Origin: Metridium senile
Lineage: Eukaryota > Cnidaria > Anthozoa > Actiniaria > Metridiidae
NCBI GenBank assembly: GCA_949775045.1
Contig: OX459108.1
Coordinates: forward strand, 15,715,763 to 15,779,762
Reading direction: 5' to 3'
DNA length: 64,000 nucleotides
The notes beneath the pieces are model-generated. The model was not told where the DNA came from and ran no database searches. It saw only the letters and a list, made by a program, of their open reading frames with translations. Below, piece by piece: positions 58,043 through 64,000 of this stretch (positions are counted from its first letter, which is position 1; every line of letters begins with the position of its first letter). The position numbers and the translations under genes are program-made.

Positions 58043-58309
58043 CGGACCATTCCTTAAATACAGATATATTCTAACTTAATGATTTTCGCAGTAAATCGGC
58101 ATAAAATAGGACAATTTTAGGTGCAGTACTTTGATAAGATTATTTCACTTGAAGCCGATTTTCGCGTAAAAAATCATACAACGCTCAATACACTTGTAAA
58201 TTTGCATATATTATATTCTAGCCGGTATATGGTATCATTTAGCATAAAATGAGATAGTTTGCCCGCCAGAGCATATTTTCAATGCAAATCCTATAAAAAA
58301 TTTGATCCC

Positions 58310-58550
58310 TGGTTCTGAGCCCCTCCCAGGGGGGTACATGCTCCCATTGATCTTTTTGCATTTTCTCCCTTAACTGTTTCCCTAAAATGTTTTACCTTAT
58401 GTTCCCTTGGTCACAAAAAAACTATTGTTTTATCATATTTTGTTCCCTTGTTACCTGAAAATAATTTGGCAGTATCCCTTGTTCCCTTAAAATAAATGCA
58501 CTTGCTCCCTTGATTCCTAAAACCCCAGCTGGGAGGGGCTCAGTTATATT
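58310..58550. mobile_element. MITE with TGAGCCCCTCCCAG ends
   Basis: TTCTGAGCCCCTCCCAGGGG and CCAGCTGGGAGGGGCTCAG are inverted ends. The interior repeats TTCCCTTGTTCCCTTAAA-like runs. Confidence 0.75.
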
Positions 58551-59095
58551 TAATGCCATTTCTCCTATACGCAACATTGTGAGCTAAAACTTTGCCTTCT
58601 TACTAATATGGAGGTGCTCTTTTCATTTCTGATTTTTATTTTGACACAGCTGCTCGATTTAAAAGGGGTAGGGTCACGTGATCTGTTGTTGCATATTGCC
58701 CACCATCTTTTGAAGTGTTTGGGCTGCCTGTGGTACCACAGCAATATCAAGTGTTTGGGCTGCCTGTGGTCAAACTGCAGCTCAGAAGCTGCATGAAGCT
58801 CTCTTCCCACTTACAGTAGTTTGTTTTGCGGGAGTATATATTTCACTAAAACCGTATCTATGTCGTTTAGAAAGTCTGCTATGTCAACTCCTTCATGATT
58901 ATATGTGAACAAAATGAACTTGATTTGTGTCGCATGGACAACTAGTAAACCTGAACGTTCCGGTAGACAAACTACTGTACGTTTCGGCAACCATGCATGT
59001 TTTAGAGTCTATATCTAGTCAGTCTAGTTCTAGTGCAAACGAGCGTGATTTTCTCAGTTTTACTGTAATACTGAAAACTAAATCTAAGCTGCATT
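58551..59095. promoter_or_regulatory. Upstream region of HYKK
   Basis: Contains two copies of GTGTTTGGGCTGCCTGTGGT (58717 and 58750), the same terminus type as the MITE at 6706-6922. 58900-59095 is likely 5' UTR or promoter. No strong core motif seen. Confidence 0.45.
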
Positions 59096-60977
59096 ATGCA
59101 GTATTCAGCTCGTAAAAGACCCGAAGTACCTACACAATTCGCTATTTCTCTAGCAAGGAAACACTACGGCCTTGAAGTTTTCAAAGTAAAGGAACTTGTT
59201 GGCTATGACGATAAAAACTTCTACCTTAACACAAGCGACGGAGAGTTTGTGTTAAAAGTGACTAACTCCGACGAATCGTCTAATGTATCTGTGCTAGAAG
59301 CACAGAACGAGATCATGCTGCTGCTAAAAAGACATGGTGTCAACTGTAATGTTCCTCAAGCATCTTTGATGAATGAGTTCATCAATCTAGAAGAGATAGT
59401 TCAAGAAAGGCCAAATGCTATTCGTCTGTTTGACTTCATCAAGGGTCAACCTCTAGAGAAACTTCCTTTTACCTATGAAATGATGTATAGTTTGGGGCAG
59501 TTTTCAGGAAAGCTTGATAGCATATTAAAGGTATGGGATTTAACCAAAATAGGTCTTGTTGAAAGGTTGTATTAGCTAGAGTTTGGAGACTTGTGAGGGG
59601 GGAGGTAGGGTTAGCATCTTATGCTGCCACTCCTTTGTGTCATCAGCATTGTATGACGACACAAAAGAGAGGCTGCATTGGAGGCTAATGAGGAGGGGGC
59701 ACTATAGTGTAATGAAAATGATGATTGTGATGATGGTAATAATGCTAACAATTTTAACCATGATAATCGATTGCACTATATGCCTTAATTATGGTGATAG
59801 AAATAGATGATGGTGTAATGATTGGATCAGGCGTGGATTGATCCAGACTACTTTAATTGCAATGGTTTATGGAAACCCTTCAGATTTTTAGATTCTACTG
59901 TTGACAGATCATTTGCACAGAACAATAATCTTAATACTTTTTGCAGACATTTTGCAAATCTTAAAGGTTTTGAGTTCAAAACCCGGTCTGGTCAACATTT
60001 GATCTGGATACACCCCTGCTGATGATAGTGGTAAAGATATAGATAGTTATGATAGTGGTAAAGATATAGATAGTTATGATAGTGATAAAGATATAGATAG
60101 TTATGATAGTGATAAAGATATAGATAGTTATGATAGTGGTAAAGATATAGATAGTTATGATAGTGGTAAAGATATAGATAGTTATGATAGTGGTAAAGAT
60201 ATAGATAGTTATGATAATGAAAGTGCATGAATAATTTAATGATTTATTATAAACAATCAATATAGATATCAATATAATAAACTAGTGGGTAAACTAGCTG
60301 CATTGGTATAATAATATAATCTAGATGTAATCTAATAGAATGGTTTTTATCTGTTTTTGCAGGATTTCAAGCATCCTTCATTAAATGACAACACTGTATT
60401 ACTCAATTGGGATCTACAAAGAATACATTCAATTGAACATTACATCCACGCAAAGTACCTTGGTAGCAAGGACCGTGAAGATCTCATGTCTGGAATATAC
60501 AAGAAGTACACGAATGTAGTACTCCCAGCACTGAAGACCCTTAACAAACAGGTTATCCATAATGATATAAACGCATGCAACATCTTTGTCCACAATGACA
60601 TGCAGAGCTTCACAATCATTGATTTTGGTGATATAACATACAGCTATCGTGTCTTTGAAATTGCCATAATAATGGCTAATGTCTTGTTATACCAGTATAT
60701 AAGAGGTGTTGATAACTACTGCGAGTATCCTGGTATAATTCTTAAAGGATATCAGTCAGTAAATCCCTTAAGTGATCTTGAGCTAACACTAATTTACTGG
60801 TGTGTTGCCGCTCGGTTTCTTCAACTGCTTGTGATTGGTTCGGTAAAGTTATCATTGGAGCCTGATAATGAGTATGTTATGGAGAATGAGTTTCATCTTT
60901 GGGATTTATTACCAGAGTATTTGGCTATTGGTGACAGTCAATTGCTAGAGAAATGGTTACAAAAGAATGATTTCTAA
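59096..60977 (+). CDS. HYKK: Hydroxylysine kinase (AGPHD1 type)
   Basis: GTP-dependent kinase of the APH family that phosphorylates 5-hydroxylysine in lysine/collagen catabolism. Two exons, 59096-59530 and 60363-60977 (TAA), in phase 0, 349 residues (human about 373). The N-lobe has HYGLEVFKVKELVGYDDKNF, GEFVLKVTN with the likely ATP/GTP-lobe Lys, VLEAQNEIMLLLKRHG, and IRLFDFIKGQPL. The catalytic loop is VIHNDINACNIFV (HND 211-213, N218; most homologues have HGD) and the metal-binding motif is IIDFGD (230-235). The end FHLWDLLPEYLAIG fits the family. The ATG at 59096 is the first in frame after upstream stops; extra 5' non-coding exons are possible. Divergent from sestrin, convergent with the GPCR. 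Confidence 0.93.
59583..60362. repeat. HYKK intron with 30-bp minisatellite
   Basis: 60019-60225 has seven copies of GATAGTGGTAAAGATATAGA + TAGTTATGAT, with GATAGTGATAAAG variants. 59600-59680 has an inverted TTTGTGTCATCAGCAT / ATGACGACACAAA pair. The rest is unremarkable. Confidence 0.9.
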
Positions 60978-61046
60978 AAGATTATCAAACAATTAAATTG
61001 TAATGTTAACAACATGAGTGGCTGTGTTGAATTGGCATATACACCC
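60978..61046. other. HYKK 3' flank
   Basis: Start of the HYKK 3' UTR. Its message probably runs into the transposon at 61047 or uses an early poly(A) site. Confidence 0.4.
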
Positions 61047-61345
61047 GGGGAGGACTCCCTTAGAAAATGGATAGGGGTGCTCAAAGGACCTTTTAGGGTC
61101 GAAAATAAGACCCTCGCATACCTTTTAGTGTCTCAAACTGGCACCGTACCTTTTAGGGCCCGTTTTCGAACTCAAGATTATATGTATTGAAAAAATCTTA
61201 AATGTGGTCGTACCTTTTAGGGTCTGGAATCAGTATCTGAGTTAAAATATTTATGCGTACCTTTTAGGGTCATTTTCAAAACTGTCCGTCGAGCACCCCT
61301 ATCCATTTTTGAAGGGAGTCCCCCCCCCCCCCCCCCCCCCCCCGG
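61047..61345. mobile_element. TIR element with CCTTTTAGGG internal repeats
   Basis: Inverted ends: GGGGAGGACTCCCTTAGAAA..ATGGATAGGGGTGCTC and GAGCACCCCTATCCATTTTT..GAAGGGAGTCCCC. Inside are five spaced copies of TACCTTTTAGGGTC-like strings. A poly-C run of about 20 follows at 61320-61343. Relative of 18411-18780. Confidence 0.85.
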
Positions 61346-61826
61346 GCATATACAATCACAAGCTGAAGCCGGCAACTTAAAAAACATCTAGGCTAGTTCT
61401 TTCATATTTTACCAAAGTTTTCAAGATTAAAGTAAATCTCAGTGAGATAAAAATCAGGATAAACAATACTAGTGTTGTGTCAGATATACATCCTTCTCCA
61501 CGGTTGTGAATTCTCTTGTCAATTTCTCATGAATTATTCATGAATTTTATCAGATTATTTAATATATGCACATGACCTGGTATTAATGTATCACAGTATG
61601 TGTAAGTTATTTCATATGACAAATGTAAGCAAGTATTAATTCTATAACTTAATGGATGTCTAGGGTATAGGTGTAATTCCACCTGTTAGACAATCCTCAA
61701 CTATGTTGGAAGTGTAATGAATAAATTAATTAATTAATGCTGTAATAGTGCCAAATAAATTTATTTAAGTCAAAATGATGTTATTAATTATGCAAAATAT
61801 GACATGATACGAAAGTATTGAGTAGA
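61346..61826. other. Intergenic HYKK/GPCR
   Basis: AT-rich, no gene or named repeat seen. Confidence 0.45.
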
Positions 61827-61972
61827 TAGAGTACAAACATTATACCTGTGAAACAAGTAGTACTAATTAGTACTAAATAGTGCTAATTAGACAATAGAAA
61901 AACAATAAAATTAGCATAAAATATCACTATTTAGTACTATTTATGTTTCACGCTTTTAATGTTTGTACTCTA
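61827..61972. mobile_element. MITE TAGAGTACAAA, copy 2
   Basis: Near-identical to 34902-35051: TAGAGTACAAACATTATACC, TAGTACTAATTAGTACTAAA, and the same GTTTCACGCTTTTAATGTTT right arm. It differs by a few substitutions and a small deletion. Confidence 0.88.
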
Positions 61973-62029
61973 CTATATTTATAAACTTCATTAATTATTT
62001 AAGTTATTGAATAGCAGGTTTTATTGTAT

Positions 62030-63131
62030 AAGCTAGTCAAATCTTCCATCAATATATTCATTCACTCATTCAATGTTTCCATGTTTGCTCATGTTTCCCA
62101 TTTCAACCTTGAGGGTTCTATTCCAACATCATTTTTCTCATTCAACTATTTTCCATTTTTCTTTACTTTTTTCATTTGCTTTTTTTTATTTTTTATTACA
62201 GTTTATTATCCATCCATTCACCCATCTATCTGTTGCTTCTGCCATTCATTCTTTTATCCATTCATATATTCATTTATCCCTCCATGTATCCATCCATATA
62301 TTCATTTATCCCTCCATGTATCCATCCATATATTCATTTATCCCTCCATGTATCCATCCATATATTCATTTATCCCTCCATGTATCCATCCATATATTCA
62401 TTTATCCCTCCATGTATCCATTCATATATTCATTTATCCCTCCATGTATCCATCCATTTATTTATGAATCGTATACCATTCATTCATTTGTTCTTTTATC
62501 CAACCATCTTTTCATTCATGAATCCAATCATTTTTCTATTATTTTTTTCTATTCATTGAGATGTATGTGAAATGCACTATATTAGCACAACATTACATTT
62601 ATTTATACATTCATTCATCTGTTTGTCCATTTATTCATTCATTTAGTCATCCACCCATCCATTCTTTTATCCATTCAATCATTTATCGATTAATCCACCC
62701 ATACATTCTTTCATCCATTAAAATATCCATTTATCCACCCATCCATTCTTTCATCCATTAATATATCCATTTATTTACCCATCCATTCTTTCCTCAATTC
62801 ATTCATTCATTTATCGATTCATTCATTCATCCACCCATCCATTCATTCATTTATCCATTCATCCATTCATCCATCCATCCATTCATTCATTTATCCATTC
62901 ATTCATTCATTCATCCACCCATCCATTCATTTATTTATCTATCCATTCATTCATCCATACATTCTTTCATCCATTCATTTAGCTGAGAGACATTGTTGTA
63001 TTAACCTCTGTATTGTTGGCTGGGTTATTGTCAATCTGCACGGCGACCGATACCCGAATACCATCAAACCTCCATTCTTTCATTCTTTCATCCATTCATT
63101 TATCCATTCATTCTTTCATCCATCCATTCAT
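62030..63131. repeat. (CATT/CCAT)n tetranucleotide region with a 32-bp minisatellite
   Basis: 62250-62460 has six copies of ATATTCATTTATCCCTCCAT + GTATCCATCC. 62590-63130 is CATTCATC-type tetranucleotide. A 96-bp copy of the GPCR 3' end (62979-63074) is embedded in it. The long Ile/His/Pro/Ser open frames are artefacts. Confidence 0.93.
62979..63074 (-). pseudogene. Duplicated last 32 codons of the GPCR
   Basis: Aligns without gaps to 63132-63227, 153 bp away. It translates to WRFDGIRVSVAVQIDNNPAN + NTEVNTTMSLS and a stop. There are eight codon differences from the gene copy, seven of them amino-acid changing, and eight of the nine base changes are transitions. Both copies are bounded by CATTC tetranucleotide repeats. 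Probably a neutral tail duplication, but the frame is intact. Confidence 0.9.
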
Positions 63132-64000
63132 TTAGCTGAGAGACGCTGTTGTAGTAGCCTCTGCACTGTTGGCTGGGTTATTGTCAATCTGCATGGCGAC
63201 TGATGCCCGAATACCATCAAACCTCCAATCGAACGACCTTCGACGATGCAAAGTATGCACAAGAAACACAACACTACCAACACTCTCACCCAGGCCTTCT
63301 CGACTTTGAGCTAATCTAACACGCATGCCCATTGGACAAAGACCCAGCAACACTTCCCAGTATCCTTTGCGAAACGTTTGACTAGTAACACCATATATGG
63401 CAGGGTTCAGACACGAATTAAAGAACGTTAATGCCTCCAGATAATGATGAACTGTTGAGTCCAGTGTTAAGAATCCAAACTTTGACAGCAAATAAAACAC
63501 TTGGTTTGGCCCCCAGCAGAGTATCATACAAACAGACGCCGTAGCGATCATCTTAGTCACGGTGCGTTGGGTATTATGGGACGTCCGTGACGTCATCGTG
63601 TTGCTAGGACGACGATCACTAAGGTCATACATAGGTACAACATTGACTTGGGTCTTACGAATGATGTGACAAAATAATCCCATCATGACTAGCGAGGGTG
63701 CTAATATCTGACCAATGAACTGAAAGACTGCCCAAAGACCACGTGATTTGCCTGTTACTGGTTTCCAGGTACAGCTCGGCCGTGTCTGACCGGGCCAGTA
63801 AGAGACTTCTAAAGGATAACTACACGTAAATACCAAAGCAAAAACACTGGCTATTATAAATGAAGTAATTACTTTTTTCTTGTTTGATGCTGCTTGATAG
63901 TTTAGCGGTTTTGCGACGGCGTACCATCGTTCTATTGTCAATAACAAACAAATATACACAGATAAAACAACTAAACAATATAGCAACCACCTAGACCATA
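63132..64000 (-). CDS. Rhodopsin-class (class A) GPCR, C-terminal part
   Basis: Seven-transmembrane receptor whose N-terminus and first two helices lie beyond the right edge; 288 residues are visible in one uninterrupted exon. The start is not in the window: the frame stays open to position 64000. TM3 ends with ERWYAVAKPL, a DRY-motif variant. TM4 is VITSFIIASVFALVFTCSYPLE. Extracellular loop 2 has PSCTWKP, with the likely disulfide Cys. TM5 is FIGQILAPSLVMMGLFCHII. TM6 is MIATASVCMILCWGPNQVFYL (a CWxP match). TM7 is FFNSCLNPAIYGV (NPxxY). A basic tail follows. The overall pattern suggests a peptide- or amine-type orphan receptor; the ligand cannot be inferred. Confidence 0.9.
   Translation of the reverse strand, partial: WSRWLLYCLVVLSVYICLLLTIERWYAVAKPLNYQAASNKKKVITSFIIASVFALVFTCSYPLEVSYWPGQTRPSCTWKPVTGKSRGLWAVFQFIGQILAPSLVMMGLFCHIIRKTQVNVVPMYDLSDRRPSNTMTSRTSHNTQRTVTKMIATASVCMILCWGPNQVFYLLSKFGFLTLDSTVHHYLEALTFFNSCLNPAIYGVTSQTFRKGYWEVLLGLCPMGMRVRLAQSREGLGESVGSVVFLVHTLHRRRSFDWRFDGIRASVAMQIDNNPANSAEATTTASLS

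Noticed and set aside
62024..62761. His/Ile/Pro/Ser-rich frames up to 165 residues
   Set aside because: Tetranucleotide and 32-bp tandem repeats downstream of HYKK.

Overview
This is nuclear DNA from an animal, almost certainly an invertebrate. It is AT-rich, the genes are split by many short introns, and the gaps are packed with short foldback transposons, tRNA-derived SINEs and simple repeats. Several repeat motifs (GCTCGAAACGTCAG-like, GCCTGCGTGGC, AGAGCGGTTTTCGTA and AGCCGTGTTTAGCCTCGTCAC-like) are of the kind I associate with cnidarian genomes, but I cannot prove the lineage from the window alone. No bacterial, viral or CRISPR feature was seen.

Ten protein-coding genes were reconstructed exon by exon with consistent splice phase. 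In order they are: spermine synthase (+, 5' part off the left edge), the SR-rich protein PNISR (-), mitochondrial COQ3 methyltransferase (+), NUS1/Nogo-B receptor (-), mitochondrial ABC transporter ABCB7 (+), an ankyrin-repeat protein with a SOCS-box-like tail (-), a TspanC8-type tetraspanin (+), a sestrin (-), hydroxylysine kinase HYKK (+) and a rhodopsin-class GPCR (-, 5' part off the right edge). Strand alternates at every gene, so each gene shares a divergent start region with one neighbour and a convergent end with the other. The genes are housekeeping or signalling genes with no single shared pathway. COQ3 and ABCB7 are both mitochondrial. The 495-bp NUS1/ABCB7 gap looks like a compact bidirectional promoter with NRF1-, CRE- and ETS-like sites.

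Between and inside the genes lie more than twenty inverted-repeat (MITE-like) elements, at least three tRNA-like heads, long GAT/ATC triplet arrays in many introns, and minisatellites with units of 11, 17, 22, 30, 32, 40, 57, 73 and about 96 bp. The points I consider most worth checking are: a textbook AT-AC (U12-type) intron in spermine synthase; a 119-bp tandem duplication that copies the start of ABCB7 exon 3 with its 3' splice site; the same 11-bp satellite in introns of ABCB7 and sestrin in the same sense orientation; inverted-repeat elements whose centre resembles a hammerhead-ribozyme core; and a frame-preserving copy of the last 32 codons of the GPCR just beyond its stop codon.
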